Shown: positions 26,947 through 36,632, numbered from the stretch's first letter. The stretch: 62,278 nucleotides of DNA from an uncultured Acidobacteriota bacterium (GCA_902826605.1 CADEFM010000010.1:1-62278), one strand, 5' to 3'. The notes: a model not told the origin generated them from the letters alone. Program-made: numbers and translations.

Positions 26947-26981
26947 GACGCTTTCGAAACACCTGAGATCAAACGGATAGG

Positions 26982-27500
26982 CTAGGCAGCTGCCATGGAG
27001 CCGTCCATACCGGCCCACAGATTCATCGTGTTTAGCTGCTCCTGGCCACTGGCCTTCAAGTAGCCGAAGAGCTGGGATCGATATACGGCATGACCGCCCA
27101 GAACCAGGCTAACCACTAAGGTTCCGCGCGAGGACTTGTTGCCGAACATGTCGATCTCTTCCCGGAAATCGGCTTCGGTCCAGCCGTTCAAGAGAGTCGC
27201 GTACGTGGCGGATTGCTGCTTGATTGCGGAAATCGCTTGATCGAAAGTCATGGTTTTCGCAGCTGCTTCGGCCGGACCCCACGCGGCAGACATAGCCCCC
27301 CGATCTATCGCTCCTCCTCTGATGACCGCAAGTTGCGTGGGTCCCATGATCGCCAGGTACTGCAGCAGTTCGAGCGTGCTCCGCTGCTTGGGCGTGGGGC
27401 GGTAGTCTAGTTTGGATGGATCCACCTTGCCCGCCAGGTGGAGCAGGATGCGTACTTCGTTTTGCAGGGATGAGATGAGTTCTTCTCTTGTGAGGACCAT
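26982..27500 (-). CDS. DinB-like four-helix protein
   Basis: 172 aa. Predicted all-helical, with a C-terminal GGHAVYRSQLFGYLKASG similar to the HxxxHRGQL..YLR region of DinB/YfiT-like metal proteins, and an N-terminal helix EELISSLQNEVRILLHLAGKV. The family includes thiol S-transferases, but many members are uncharacterised. Convergent with the glycosyltransferase gene. Confidence 0.55.
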   Translation of the reverse strand: MVLTREELISSLQNEVRILLHLAGKVDPSKLDYRPTPKQRSTLELLQYLAIMGPTQLAVIRGGAIDRGAMSAAWGPAEAAAKTMTFDQAISAIKQQSATYATLLNGWTEADFREEIDMFGNKSSRGTLVVSLVLGGHAVYRSQLFGYLKASGQEQLNTMNLWAGMDGSMAAA

Positions 27501-27588
27501 AACGAAGGCAATATTAGCACCTGGCCGCGGTGGACGATAGCAGGCGTTACGATTGTGCCGCAGGTTCCACCCCGTTCCACTACTACTT

Positions 27589-27947
27589 AGAAGCAGTGTT
27601 TCTTCGAACTCCAGGCTACGTGCCCCACTACCGGAGCGCGTGCCGGTATACTACACACTGCCCATGGGGATGTGGAGACGCGGGTTTTCATGCCAGTGGG
27701 CACGCTGGCCAAGGTGAAAGGGCTGCTTCCGCGGGATTTGCTGGACGATCTGGACGCGAAGATCATTCTTGGCAATACCTATCATCTGTTTCTGCGGCCT
27801 GGACATGAAACCATTCGCAAGCTGGGCGGGTTGCACCGGTTCATGAATTGGCCGCGCGCGGTCTTGACGGACTCTGGCGGATTCCAGGTGTTCAGCCTCA
27901 GAGGCCTTCGCAAGATCACCGATGAGGGAGTCATCTTTCAATCGCAC
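27589..27947 (+). pseudogene. tgt: truncated, frameshifted copy of tgt 5' end
   Basis: This segment aligns with 31345-31705, the first about 117 codons of the intact tgt. It has lost 2 nt at codon 3 (GTG TTT C-- TTC), so it cannot start normally, and it breaks off after TCAATCGCAC. The left part has many substitutions, while the last 90 bp are nearly identical (runs of 29 and 42 nt separated by two mismatches). Together with the intact gene it brackets the SulP/carbonic anhydrase/LysR module. Confidence 0.9.
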
Positions 27948-28003
27948 ACCGCTGCGGCCCGGCATTACTGCAGGGCCGTCACCGGAGTGCGGCGGCGAGG
28001 ATC

Positions 28004-29551
28004 TCAGAGCGGACTGGTTCGCTCCACGAGAGAAGGCTCTCGATCCCCGGACTTACCCCGCAGCCCGCGGTGTTTGGCCATCAGATGATCCCATTCCACG
28101 AACATCTTCGAGCCGAGTGTCTCGTACTGTCTTTGCCAGCCATAAAGCGCGTCCATGCAGGCATGATCGATGTGCTGAAGGTTCTGGATATGCACGTGCA
28201 TTTCCGCTCCCGGAGGGATGGTATCGAGCAGCGCGGCAAGCCGGGGCAAGGCCAGGAACGTTACGGAGCCTTCCAGGGCCAGCTCTGCCCGATTACGTTC
28301 CGGATCCATTTGCAGGGAGATCTCGGCGTGTGTCAGCGTGTAAATCAGATGGGCTATACTGAGCGCCACTCCAATGAGAACGCCCATGAGGAGATTGGTC
28401 ATCACGATTCCAATTACTGTCGCAAAGTAGGTCGCGATCGGGAAACGTCCATACCTGGCCAGCTCACGGATATTGTCCAGGTTGACAAGCTTGTACCCGG
28501 TATAGACAAGCAGAGCCGCCAGGCTTGCCGCCGAAACCATCCGCAGAAGGGCAGGCAGGGCGACTACGATCGCCAGCAGCCAGACTCCGTGCAGAATCGT
28601 GGAAAGGGAGGTCCGCGCCCCCGCCTGGACGTTGGCCGAGCTTCGCACGGCGACGCCGGCCAGCGGCAAGGCGCCGATCGCGCCGCAAACCAGATTGCCG
28701 ATGCCCTGGGCCTTCAGCTGGCGGTCAAACTCCGTGCGCGGTCCGGTATGCAGACGATCCACGGCAATTGCGGACAGCAGAGTTTCGGTGGTGGCGATCA
28801 GCGCCACCGACAGCGCGGTTCCCAAAATCGCAGGATCGAACAGGCGAACCAGCGCCCCCACCGATGGCCAGACCGCTACTTGCAGCAGGCTGGACGGAAC
28901 ATCCAGGTAGCGGACCGGATACTTGAACGTGAACGCCACTAGCGCAGCGGCCACCACCCCCACCAAAGTGGCGGGCACGAACGCTAGCCGCACAGGGCGA
29001 AACTTGGCCCACAGGACGATCGATCCGATCGTCACCAGACCGAGCACGGCGGCCCAGTGGTGAATGGCTCCCTCTCCAAACGTCATTCCCTTGGAAATCG
29101 CCTGGGGAATGGAGAGAAGATTTTGAATGCCGCTTCCTTTGGGGGTGTCGTCCACCATCACGTGAAACTGGCTGGCGGCGATCAGGATGCCCAGGCCCGC
29201 CAGCGTCGCGTACACCACAGGCGGCGCCACTGCGCGGAAGTACTGGCCCCATTTCAGCGAGCCCGCCAGAAGCTGCATGAGCCCGGCGGCCATCACGACG
29301 GGACCTAGCATTTCGATACCGTGTTTTTCCACCAGTTGCCAGACCAGCACGGCCAGGCCTGCCGTGGGACCGCTCACCAGAAGGGACGATCTAGCCATTG
29401 AGCCGACCACCAGCCCGCCCACCATGCCCGAAATGAGGCCCATCGCCGGCGGCACTCCGGAGGCGATCGCGACGCCCATGCATAAAGGCAGGGCCACCAG
29501 GAACACAACAATCGACGCCAGAAAGTCACGTGCGAACAAATCTTTGCTCAT
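28004..29551 (-). CDS. SulP-family anion (probably bicarbonate) transporter
   Basis: 515 aa. Predicted 10-14 helices with family segments [35 protein letters not shown] and [14 protein letters not shown] short STAS-like domain lies at the C-terminus ([17 protein letters not shown]...[12 protein letters not shown]). SulP members carry sulfate, bicarbonate or other anions. The gene follows a beta-carbonic anhydrase by 42 bp, which favours bicarbonate uptake. Its end lies 57 bp from the broken tgt copy. Confidence 0.88.
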   Translation of the reverse strand: MSKDLFARDFLASIVVFLVALPLCMGVAIASGVPPAMGLISGMVGGLVVGSMARSSLLVSGPTAGLAVLVWQLVEKHGIEMLGPVVMAAGLMQLLAGSLKWGQYFRAVAPPVVYATLAGLGILIAASQFHVMVDDTPKGSGIQNLLSIPQAISKGMTFGEGAIHHWAAVLGLVTIGSIVLWAKFRPVRLAFVPATLVGVVAAALVAFTFKYPVRYLDVPSSLLQVAVWPSVGALVRLFDPAILGTALSVALIATTETLLSAIAVDRLHTGPRTEFDRQLKAQGIGNLVCGAIGALPLAGVAVRSSANVQAGARTSLSTILHGVWLLAIVVALPALLRMVSAASLAALLVYTGYKLVNLDNIRELARYGRFPIATYFATVIGIVMTNLLMGVLIGVALSIAHLIYTLTHAEISLQMDPERNRAELALEGSVTFLALPRLAALLDTIPPGAEMHVHIQNLQHIDHACMDALYGWQRQYETLGSKMFVEWDHLMAKHRGLRGKSGDREPSLVERTSPL

Positions 29552-29593
29552 ACATTTTAGCGGTCAGAAATTCTTGCCGGCGGATGCCGCAGG

Positions 29594-30265
29594 TTAGTCC
29601 AGATTGCCTTTCCGCAATCGCGCCACCGGTGTGGCGTGGGGCAGGGACGTGCCGTCCAGACGGACGTAACGCTGCCGGCCTGCGTCAAAAGAGTCCACCT
29701 GTCCCGTCCCGATATCGTAGATCCAGCCGTAGAGGCTCAGATCGCCGCGCGCGAGCCGCGAGGCAACCGAGGGGTGCGTTTCCAGATTCTTCAATTGCAC
29801 CAGAACATTTTCGTGGATCATCGCGCTGACCAGTTCAGCCTCGCCGGCCGTCTCGTAGTTCTCCCGAACCAGCCGCCGCGTCGCGTCGGCCTGCGCCAGC
29901 CAGGCGGCGACTGTGGGCATTTCCGTCAGACGTTCGGGGTGCAGCAGACCCTTCATCGCGCCGCAGTCCGTGTGACCGCAAACGATGATATGGCGAACCC
30001 CCAGAGCCACTACCGCGAACTCAATGGTCGCGGTGACTCCTCCCGGCTGGCGTCCGAATGGCGGAACGATGTTGCCCGCATTGCGGATCACGAATAGTTC
30101 GCCTGGCTCGGATTGAGTGAACAAGTCCGGCACCACGCGGGAATCCGCGCAGGTAATGAATAGCGTGCTGGGCCGCTGCCCCTGCGCCAAATGCTGAAAG
30201 AGTTCCTGCTTGGCTGGAAAAACCTCTTCCTGGAATTTCCGCAGACCCTGGATCAGTCTTTGCAT
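29594..30265 (-). CDS. beta-class carbonic anhydrase
   Basis: 223 aa from MQRLIQGLRKFQ; GGAGAA lies about 10 nt upstream. A longer start at 30331 is possible. Zinc ligands and catalytic dyad are visible: C39-x-D41-x-R43 (TCADSRVVPD), H98-x2-C101 (CGHTDCGAMKG). It interconverts CO2 and bicarbonate in the cytoplasm. It forms an operon with the SulP gene and is divergent from a LysR regulator. Confidence 0.93.
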   Translation of the reverse strand: MQRLIQGLRKFQEEVFPAKQELFQHLAQGQRPSTLFITCADSRVVPDLFTQSEPGELFVIRNAGNIVPPFGRQPGGVTATIEFAVVALGVRHIIVCGHTDCGAMKGLLHPERLTEMPTVAAWLAQADATRRLVRENYETAGEAELVSAMIHENVLVQLKNLETHPSVASRLARGDLSLYGWIYDIGTGQVDSFDAGRQRYVRLDGTSLPHATPVARLRKGNLD

Positions 30266-30379
30266 CCGTACGTATTCTCCTTGTGGCTTTGCGGCGGACC
30301 GCGGCAGATCGTTCAGCCCGCGCATGTTCACAATTTAGGGCAGAATCGTTACATTTACAAATAGATAAAATCTGACTAT

Positions 30380-30400
30380 TACATCGGTAATAACGATGTA
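30380..30400. promoter_or_regulatory. palindromic operator before the LysR gene
   Basis: A perfect inverted repeat TACATCG-N7-CGATGTA lies in the divergent region between the carbonic anhydrase and the LysR gene. Its size and T-N11-A-like form fit a LysR-type binding site. It sits about 11 bp from the LysR start, which fits negative autoregulation. Confidence 0.6.
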
Positions 30401-30411
30401 TCGTAGTGGAT

Positions 30412-31320
30412 ATGGAGTGGCTGAACTACCATCATCTCTATTACTTTTGGACGGTCGCCAAGGAGGGCAGCATAGCCCGTGCATGCGGAAAGCTGAATCT
30501 GGCGCAGCCCACCATCAGCGGGCAGCTGCGGCAGCTGGAGGAATCCATCGGCGCGAAATTGTTCATGAAATCGGGGCGAAATCTCGTTCTCACGGACACC
30601 GGCCACCTGGTCAACCGCTATGCCGAAGAAATCTTCGACGCGGGGCGCGAACTGCTCGACGTCCTGCAGGGCCGCCCTCGCGGCCGCCCGATGAGGTTTC
30701 TGGTTGGCGTGTCGGATGTTTTGCCCAAATTGATGGTGTTCCGCATCCTGCAAGCTGTCCTCAAGATGCCCGAGCCGGTGCGTCTGGTGTGCTATGAGGA
30801 CGATACGGAAGGCCTGCTGCTGAAGCTATCCTCTCACGGCCTGGACATGATTCTCACGGACGCACCGGTGCCGGCCTCCGCGCGCACAAGAACCTTCAAT
30901 CATGACCTGGGGAGCTGCGGAGTGACATTTTGCGCCACTCCGGGCGTCGCCGGCGGCATTCGGCGAAACTTTCCGGCGTCGCTCGATGGCGCTCCATTCC
31001 TTCTGCCGGTGGAAGGCTCCGTCTTACGCCGCTCTTTGGAGCAGTGGTTCGACCGGAACCATATACGGCCCTCGATCATCGGAGAGTTTGAAGATAGCGC
31101 GCTGCTCAAGGTGTTCGGGCAAGCGGGAGCGGGCGTCTTTGCAATTCCCTCCGCGGTTGAAAAAGACGTCCAGGCGCAGTATGGGGTCGCGGTGGCGGGA
31201 AGGACCGGCCAGATCGTGGAACGCTTCTACGCGGTGTCGGTCGAGCGCCGCCTGAAGCACCCGGCAGTCGTCGCCGTTTCAGAAGCGGCCCAATTGCTCT
31301 TTGACGCCGCCGCGAAGTAG
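30412..31320 (+). CDS. LysR-family regulator (NhaR-like)
   Basis: 302 aa from MEWLNYHHLYYFW; a GTG six bases upstream is an alternative. The winged helix WTVAKEGSIARACGKLNLAQPTISGQLRQLEE (in segments) closely resembles NhaR. The effector domain continues to LLFDAAAK. In E. coli NhaR responds to Na+ and pH. Here it is divergent from carbonic anhydrase and SulP, so it probably controls them in response to ions, pH or CO2. Confidence 0.85.
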   Translation: MEWLNYHHLYYFWTVAKEGSIARACGKLNLAQPTISGQLRQLEESIGAKLFMKSGRNLVLTDTGHLVNRYAEEIFDAGRELLDVLQGRPRGRPMRFLVGVSDVLPKLMVFRILQAVLKMPEPVRLVCYEDDTEGLLLKLSSHGLDMILTDAPVPASARTRTFNHDLGSCGVTFCATPGVAGGIRRNFPASLDGAPFLLPVEGSVLRRSLEQWFDRNHIRPSIIGEFEDSALLKVFGQAGAGVFAIPSAVEKDVQAQYGVAVAGRTGQIVERFYAVSVERRLKHPAVVAVSEAAQLLFDAAAK

Positions 31321-31351
31321 GGTCCAAAGCGGCGATCTACAATGAGAAGCA

Positions 31352-32482
31352 GTGTTTCATTTCGAACTCCAGGCTACGTGCCCCACTACAGGAGCGCGCG
31401 CGGGTATCCTGCACACCGCCCATGGAGACGTGGAGACGCCCGTGTTCATGCCGGTGGGCACTCAGGCCACGGTAAAAGGACTGCTGCCGAGAGATCTGCT
31501 CAACGATCTCGACGCCAAAATCATTCTCGGCAATACGTACCATCTTTTTTTGCGGCCCGGGCATGAAACCATCCGCAAGCTCGGCGGGCTGCACCGTTTC
31601 ATGAACTGGCCGCGGGCGATTTTGACGGATTCTGGCGGATTCCAGGTGTTCAGCCTCAGCGGACTTCGCAAGATCACCGATGAGGGAGTCATCTTTCAAT
31701 CGCACTTGAATGGAGACCGGCACATGTTCACGCCGGAATCGACCGTCGACATTCAACTGGCGCTCGGCAGCGACATCATGATGGTGCTCGACGAATGTCT
31801 GGAGTACCCGGCGAGCCATGAAGCGGCGCGCGTGTCCATGCAGCGGACGGTGCGGTGGGCGCGCTCGGCTTTCGATCATTTCAAGAAACAAGGTGCGGAT
31901 GGCCAGCGAGCGCTATTCCCAATTGTGCAAGGGTCGATGTACGCGGATCTGCGCCGCGCGTGTGCCGATCAACTTCTTGAATTGAATGCCGACGGTTATG
32001 CAATCGGCGGCCTCTCCGTAGGCGAACCTCGCGCGCTCAGTCTGGAGATGACAGAGGTCACGACGCCACAACTACCCGCCGACCGGCCACGCTATGTAAT
32101 GGGCGTGGGCATGCCTGCGGAACTGCCCGAGTATGTGGCTCGAGGGGTGGACATGATGGACTGCGTGCTGCCTTCGCGCAACGCGCGCAACGGGTACTTA
32201 TTCACTTCCACGGGGCGAGTGGTCATTAAGCAGGCGCAGTACACGGAGGATCCCCGTCCAATTGATGAAGCCTGCCGGTGCTACACGTGCCAGAATTTTT
32301 CACGTGCCTATCTTCGCCATTTGTTCCTCGCAGGCGAGATTGTCTTCTCCACACTGGCCACTCTGCACAACATCCATCGATACCTTGACATCATGAGGGA
32401 GATCAGGCAGTCTATATTACTTGGGCAGTTCCCGGAACTGCTGCGATCTTTGCGCGAGCGTCCGGTCGAAGCGCGGATCTAA
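31352..32482 (+). CDS. tgt: queuine tRNA-ribosyltransferase
   Basis: 376 aa with a GTG start. Full TIM-barrel signature set: [27 protein letters not shown] with the catalytic Asp, VLDECLEYPA, GGLSVGEP and the zinc site CRCYTCQNFSRAYLRHLF. It exchanges guanine for a queuine precursor at tRNA position 34. It is followed by yajC, secD and secF, the usual bacterial order. Its first 350 bp are repeated as a broken copy 3.8 kb upstream. Confidence 0.95.
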   Translation: MFHFELQATCPTTGARAGILHTAHGDVETPVFMPVGTQATVKGLLPRDLLNDLDAKIILGNTYHLFLRPGHETIRKLGGLHRFMNWPRAILTDSGGFQVFSLSGLRKITDEGVIFQSHLNGDRHMFTPESTVDIQLALGSDIMMVLDECLEYPASHEAARVSMQRTVRWARSAFDHFKKQGADGQRALFPIVQGSMYADLRRACADQLLELNADGYAIGGLSVGEPRALSLEMTEVTTPQLPADRPRYVMGVGMPAELPEYVARGVDMMDCVLPSRNARNGYLFTSTGRVVIKQAQYTEDPRPIDEACRCYTCQNFSRAYLRHLFLAGEIVFSTLATLHNIHRYLDIMREIRQSILLGQFPELLRSLRERPVEARI

Positions 32483-32495
32483 AATTTCCAACCCG

Positions 32496-32822
32496 ATGTC
32501 CTCTTTTGGCTTCATCCTACAGAGCGCCGCGGCTCAAAACCCGCTGCTGCAATACCTGCCGCTGCTGGCCATTGTGGTCATTTTCTATTTTCTGGTGTTC
32601 ATGCCGATGCAGCGCCAGAAGAAGCAACAGGCGCAGATGCTGGCAGAGTTGCAATCGGGGAGCGAAGTAATTACAACAGGCGGAATCGTGGGAACAATCG
32701 TGAGCATTTCAGGGGACACCATGATCCTGCGCATCAAGCCGGACAACGTAAAGCTCCAGGTGGCGCGCAGCGCCGTATCGGGTGTGGTAAATCAGGAGAA
32801 GTCTTCGGAAGACAAGAAGTAG
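32496..32822 (+). CDS. yajC: Sec translocon accessory subunit YajC
   Basis: 108 aa from MSSFGFILQSAAAQN. One membrane helix (YLPLLAIVVIFYFLVFMP) is followed by RQKKQQAQMLAELQSGSEVITTGGIVGTIVSI (in segments), the family hallmark. It associates with SecDF. The longer frame from 32421 overlaps tgt and lacks YajC features. Confidence 0.93.
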   Translation: MSSFGFILQSAAAQNPLLQYLPLLAIVVIFYFLVFMPMQRQKKQQAQMLAELQSGSEVITTGGIVGTIVSISGDTMILRIKPDNVKLQVARSAVSGVVNQEKSSEDKK

Positions 32823-32844
32823 CCAAGCTGCGGGTGCAATAAAC

Positions 32845-34464
32845 ATGACTAGCAACCTCAAACTCAAGTTCCTGGCGATCTTCGTCATTATTGTGGGCTG
32901 TATCTACGGGATCATTGGAATCCCCACATCCACCGCGGAAATGGCGGCCAACTGGAACAAGAATATCCATCTGGGACTCGATCTCAAGGGCGGCAGCCAA
33001 TTGGTGCTGCAAGTTCAGATCCAGGACGCTTTCAAAGCCGAGGCCGATACCGTGATCCAGCGGCTAAAGGATCAGCTGGGCAAATCCAACATTCAATACG
33101 TGGATATGCAGCGGAATGACCCGCCCACGATTCAATCGGCCGATTCCATTCAGATCGACGTCAAAGGCATTCCGGCCACCTCGGCGGGCAATTTCCGCCA
33201 GACCGTGAATGATACTTTCGGCGGCGTGTGGAACTTAACTCCGGTGAATCAGACCGATTACAGGCTGACGATGAAGCCCACCGAGGCGCTAAAGCTCCGC
33301 GCGGACACGCTGACGCAAAGCAAGAACACGATCGAGAAGAAGATTAATGCGCTGGGGCTCGCGGAATCGAGCGTGCAGGAGCGCGGACGCAGCAGCGCCG
33401 AGGCGGAATTACTGGTGCAGCTTCCGGGCGTCGACGATCCGGCACGCATCAAGCAGATTCTAAAGACGGCCGCGATGCTGGAGCTGTATGAGGTGGTAGG
33501 CGGTCCGTGGGCCTCCCGCGACGAAGCTCTTTCGAGTAAGGGTGGCGTGCTTCCTCTGAACAGCCAACTGGTGGGCGCTCCGGCGCGAGGCGGCGCTCCA
33601 GCCGAGGTTTACCTGCTTGCCAGAACACCCGTGATTACGGGGCGCGACCTACGCAACGCGAGTCCATCTCAGGATCAGAATTCCCGCTGGGTGACGAGCT
33701 TCGTGCTCACGCAGGACGCCGCGAAGCGTTTCGAACGGTTCACCGCCGCGAACATTAATAACCGGCTGGCGATCGTGCTGGACAAGAACGTCTTGAGCGC
33801 GCCCACCATTCAATCGAAGATCAGTGACACTGGGCAGATCACGGGCGCCAACAGTTATGAAGAAGCGTCCGACTTAGCGCTGAATTTGCGCGCCGGATCG
33901 CTGCCGGCGAGCGTGGAATATCTGGAAGAACGCACGGTGGGTCCTTCGTTGGGGGCGGATTCGATCCGTGCGGGCGTGATTTCCGGCATCGCCGGCGTCA
34001 TCGCTGTGGTGGTGGTGATGCTGTTGTACTACAAGAAGAGCGGTGTGAACGCAACTTTGGCGCTAGTACTAAACGCTTTGATTCTGATTGCCGCATTGAG
34101 TTACTTTGGAGCGGTGCTGACATTGCCGGGCATTGCCGGAGTGATTTTGACCATTGGTATGGCAGTGGATTCCAACGTGTTGATTTTTGAGCGGATCCGC
34201 GAAGAGCTGCGGTCTGGGAAAGCTGTTATTGCTGCGGTAGACGCGGGATTCAGCAAGGCATTCTTAACGATTATCGACACCCACGTGACCACGGTGGTTT
34301 CGTGCGCCTTCTTGTTCTTGTTCGGCACCGGCCCTGTGAAGGGCTTCGCTGTGACGTTAGTGATTGGTCTGATCGCCAATGTTTTCACGGCTGTATTTGT
34401 CTCGAAGGCGATTTTCGATTGGGAATTTGGGAGGCAGCAAAAGGTCTTGGCGCTCAGTATTTAG
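32845..34464 (+). CDS. secD: protein translocase subunit SecD
   Basis: 539 aa. First helix, then GLDLKGGSQLVLQV, the periplasmic P1 domain, and five more helices beginning near residue 370. The conserved SLGADSIRAG, GMAVDSNVLIFERIREEL and FGTGPVKGFAVTL are present. With SecF it uses the proton gradient to pull exported proteins out of SecYEG. Part of the tgt-yajC-secD-secF run. Confidence 0.95.
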   Translation: MTSNLKLKFLAIFVIIVGCIYGIIGIPTSTAEMAANWNKNIHLGLDLKGGSQLVLQVQIQDAFKAEADTVIQRLKDQLGKSNIQYVDMQRNDPPTIQSADSIQIDVKGIPATSAGNFRQTVNDTFGGVWNLTPVNQTDYRLTMKPTEALKLRADTLTQSKNTIEKKINALGLAESSVQERGRSSAEAELLVQLPGVDDPARIKQILKTAAMLELYEVVGGPWASRDEALSSKGGVLPLNSQLVGAPARGGAPAEVYLLARTPVITGRDLRNASPSQDQNSRWVTSFVLTQDAAKRFERFTAANINNRLAIVLDKNVLSAPTIQSKISDTGQITGANSYEEASDLALNLRAGSLPASVEYLEERTVGPSLGADSIRAGVISGIAGVIAVVVVMLLYYKKSGVNATLALVLNALILIAALSYFGAVLTLPGIAGVILTIGMAVDSNVLIFERIREELRSGKAVIAAVDAGFSKAFLTIIDTHVTTVVSCAFLFLFGTGPVKGFAVTLVIGLIANVFTAVFVSKAIFDWEFGRQQKVLALSI

Positions 34465-34605
34465 CGGGTTGCTGCCCGCCGAAGTTGCGGCTTTTGATTC
34501 GGCCTGTTTTTGTGTTACTTTGGAAAGCCGTTATTGAGAAAGATTTTTGGGAACTTTTAGGTAGTAGCCGGTGTCTGTACGCTCTGGCCGCCTGCTGTAG
34601 GGTCG

Positions 34606-35826
34606 ATGCAATTATTTAACAACACTCACTACGACTTCCTTGGCACAAAGTGGCCGTTCATCATCGCGTCATTGATCCTTACGGCTGCGGGTCTGGTCAG
34701 TATTGTGGTGAAGGGCGGACCGAAGTACGGCATCGATTTTGCCGGCGGGGCTGTGATGTACCTGCGTTTCAACCAGGAACCTCCAGTGGATCAAATCCGG
34801 GCGGCGCTTGAAAGCAAGATCCAGGGAGAAGTTTCCGTGCAGCAGATCACCGGCGCTCCCGAAGTGCTGGTCGGAACCCAGATTAAGGACGAGAAAGAGC
34901 TAAACGTGAATCGTCAGGTCATTGAAGACACTTTACGATCAACGTTCGGCGCCGGTGGCGGCAAGCTGGATCTGAATAATGCCAGTGGCGATCAATTGGC
35001 GAGTAAGCTGCGTGAGCCATTGCTGCAAGCTGCAGTGGCAATGTCCGAGCAGGAATTGCAGACAGTGGTTAAGGCAATCGCCGATTTCCGAGCTTCCAAG
35101 GGGGGCTTACTGACCTCGCTCGACCAGTTGAGTGGAGTGCCGGGCGTGACCCCGCAAGTTCTGAACGCCATCAAGCAGGAGTGCGCGTTGGGTCCGTTCA
35201 CTATTCTTTCGGCGGAAGTAGTTGGGCCGAAAGTCGGACGCGATCTGCAAAAACAGGCGATTTTAGCGACACTCTACGCGCTTGCCGGAATGCTGGTTTA
35301 TATCGCGCTTCGCTTTGAATGGATTTACGGTGTTGCGGCGGTTGTCGCGGTGTTGCATGATACGATTCTAACCCTGGGTTTGTTTTCGCTGTTTAACAAG
35401 GAAATTTCATTGACTGTGGTCGCGGCCCTGTTGACGCTGGTAGGTTATTCGATGAACGATACGATCGTGGTATTCGACCGGATTCGCGAAAATCTGCGAT
35501 CGATGCGGCGGGAATCTCTGCCTGAGATCATCAATCTCAGCGTCAATCAGACACTCAGCCGGACCATACTGACTAGCGGTTTAACGCTGCTGACTGCGCT
35601 CTCCCTATGGCTGTTCGGCGGCCAAGTCTTGAATGGCTTCGCGTTCGCCTTGGTGGTTGGAATTATCGTGGGAACGTATTCTTCGATTTACATCGCCAGC
35701 CCGATCCTGCTATTCTCGCAGAACGTCCTTGAACGGAAGCGCGGAACGAAGCAAACCCCGGCGGTGTCAGTAAAGCAAGCGGCCTCGTCTCCAGCGGGCG
35801 GCGGCCGGAAAGCAGTGCGGAGTTGA
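34606..35826 (+). CDS. secF: protein translocase subunit SecF with inserted HhH-like domain
   Basis: 406 aa, longer than the about 300-320 usual. Membrane and signature segments are normal: YGIDFAGGAVMYLRF, GPKVGRDLQKQA, LTLVGYSMNDTIVVFDRIREN. The periplasmic loop holds an extra stretch (about residues 118-193), LDLNNASGDQL...IADFRASKGGLLTSLDQL...GVTPQVLNAI. It has the pattern of a ComEA-type tandem helix-hairpin-helix. It starts 141 bp after secD. Confidence 0.93.
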   Translation: MQLFNNTHYDFLGTKWPFIIASLILTAAGLVSIVVKGGPKYGIDFAGGAVMYLRFNQEPPVDQIRAALESKIQGEVSVQQITGAPEVLVGTQIKDEKELNVNRQVIEDTLRSTFGAGGGKLDLNNASGDQLASKLREPLLQAAVAMSEQELQTVVKAIADFRASKGGLLTSLDQLSGVPGVTPQVLNAIKQECALGPFTILSAEVVGPKVGRDLQKQAILATLYALAGMLVYIALRFEWIYGVAAVVAVLHDTILTLGLFSLFNKEISLTVVAALLTLVGYSMNDTIVVFDRIRENLRSMRRESLPEIINLSVNQTLSRTILTSGLTLLTALSLWLFGGQVLNGFAFALVVGIIVGTYSSIYIASPILLFSQNVLERKRGTKQTPAVSVKQAASSPAGGGRKAVRS

Positions 35827-35873
35827 AGTGATCATGGAGCGTAGTAGGAGCGTTTCGCAAGAAAGGGAAGAAG

Positions 35874-36608
35874 ATGTTTAATCAAACCTTCGTTGATGGC
35901 GTGGGAAAGACCCACAAAGGTTGGACGGTGATCGTATCGACACTGACTCAATTGGCTCTGACCGCCATCCTGGTGCTGATCCCGTTGATCTATACGGATG
36001 TGTTGCCGAAAGCGTCGTTGGCCAGCTTCCTGACCGCGCCGCCGCCACCGCCGCCGCCCCCCCCACCGCCTCCTCCCACACCTGTGAAAGTGATTAAGGT
36101 CGCGCCGCGCCAGTTCGACGCGGGCCGCCTGACGGCACCCCGCGAAATCCCGAAGAACGTAGCCATCATTGAAGAGGACGCCCTTCCGCCTAGCGCCGCG
36201 CAGGTTTCCGCGGTCGGCATCCCCGGCGGCATTCCCGGTGGCATGGGTGGTTTGGGTGGGCTGGCTGTCGCCGCGCCGCCGCCGCCTCCTCCTCCTCCGG
36301 TCGTGAAGGAAGTTGTGCGTTCGATCAAAGTCGGCGGCAACGTGATCGCCGCGAATTTGATCAAAAAGGTTACTCCGGTTTATCCCGCGCTGGCGAAGTC
36401 GGCGCGCATCCAGGGAACCGTGAAGTTCAACGCGGTTATTTCCAAGGATGGCACCATTCAAAATCTTCAGCTGGTCAGTGGCCATCCGATGCTGGTGCAG
36501 TCAGCCACCGATGCGGTGAAGCAATGGGTTTACAAGCCTACGCTGCTCAACGGCGAGGCGGTAGAAGTGATTACTCAAATTGACGTAAATTTCACTTTGA
36601 GTCAATAG
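35874..36608 (+). CDS. tonB: TonB energy transducer
   Basis: 244 aa. An inner membrane helix (TLTQLALTAILVLIPLIYTDV) is followed by two proline runs (about residues 56-70 and 133-141), a Gly-rich linker and a C-terminal TonB domain: VYPALAKSARIQGTVKFNAVI and AVKQWVYKPTLLNGEAVEV. It carries proton-motive energy from ExbBD to outer membrane receptors. AAGGGAAG sits just before the ATG. It leads an operon with exbB and two exbD genes. Confidence 0.92.
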   Translation: MFNQTFVDGVGKTHKGWTVIVSTLTQLALTAILVLIPLIYTDVLPKASLASFLTAPPPPPPPPPPPPPTPVKVIKVAPRQFDAGRLTAPREIPKNVAIIEEDALPPSAAQVSAVGIPGGIPGGMGGLGGLAVAAPPPPPPPPVVKEVVRSIKVGGNVIAANLIKKVTPVYPALAKSARIQGTVKFNAVISKDGTIQNLQLVSGHPMLVQSATDAVKQWVYKPTLLNGEAVEVITQIDVNFTLSQ

Positions 36609-36613
36609 TCCGG

Positions 36614-36632
36614 GGCGGGCCTTCGGCCCGCC
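36614..36632 (+). promoter_or_regulatory. intercistronic hairpin tonB-exbB
   Basis: A perfect 8-bp stem GGCGGGCC/GGCCCGCC with a TTC loop follows the tonB stop by 6 bp, with no T-run. It is more likely to stabilise or process mRNA than to terminate it, because exbB follows 28 bp later on the same strand. Confidence 0.55.

Noticed and set aside
36036..36082. Short CCG/CCN tandem tract that looks like a microsatellite
   Set aside because: It encodes the proline-rich spacer of TonB, as expected, and is not an independent repeat element.
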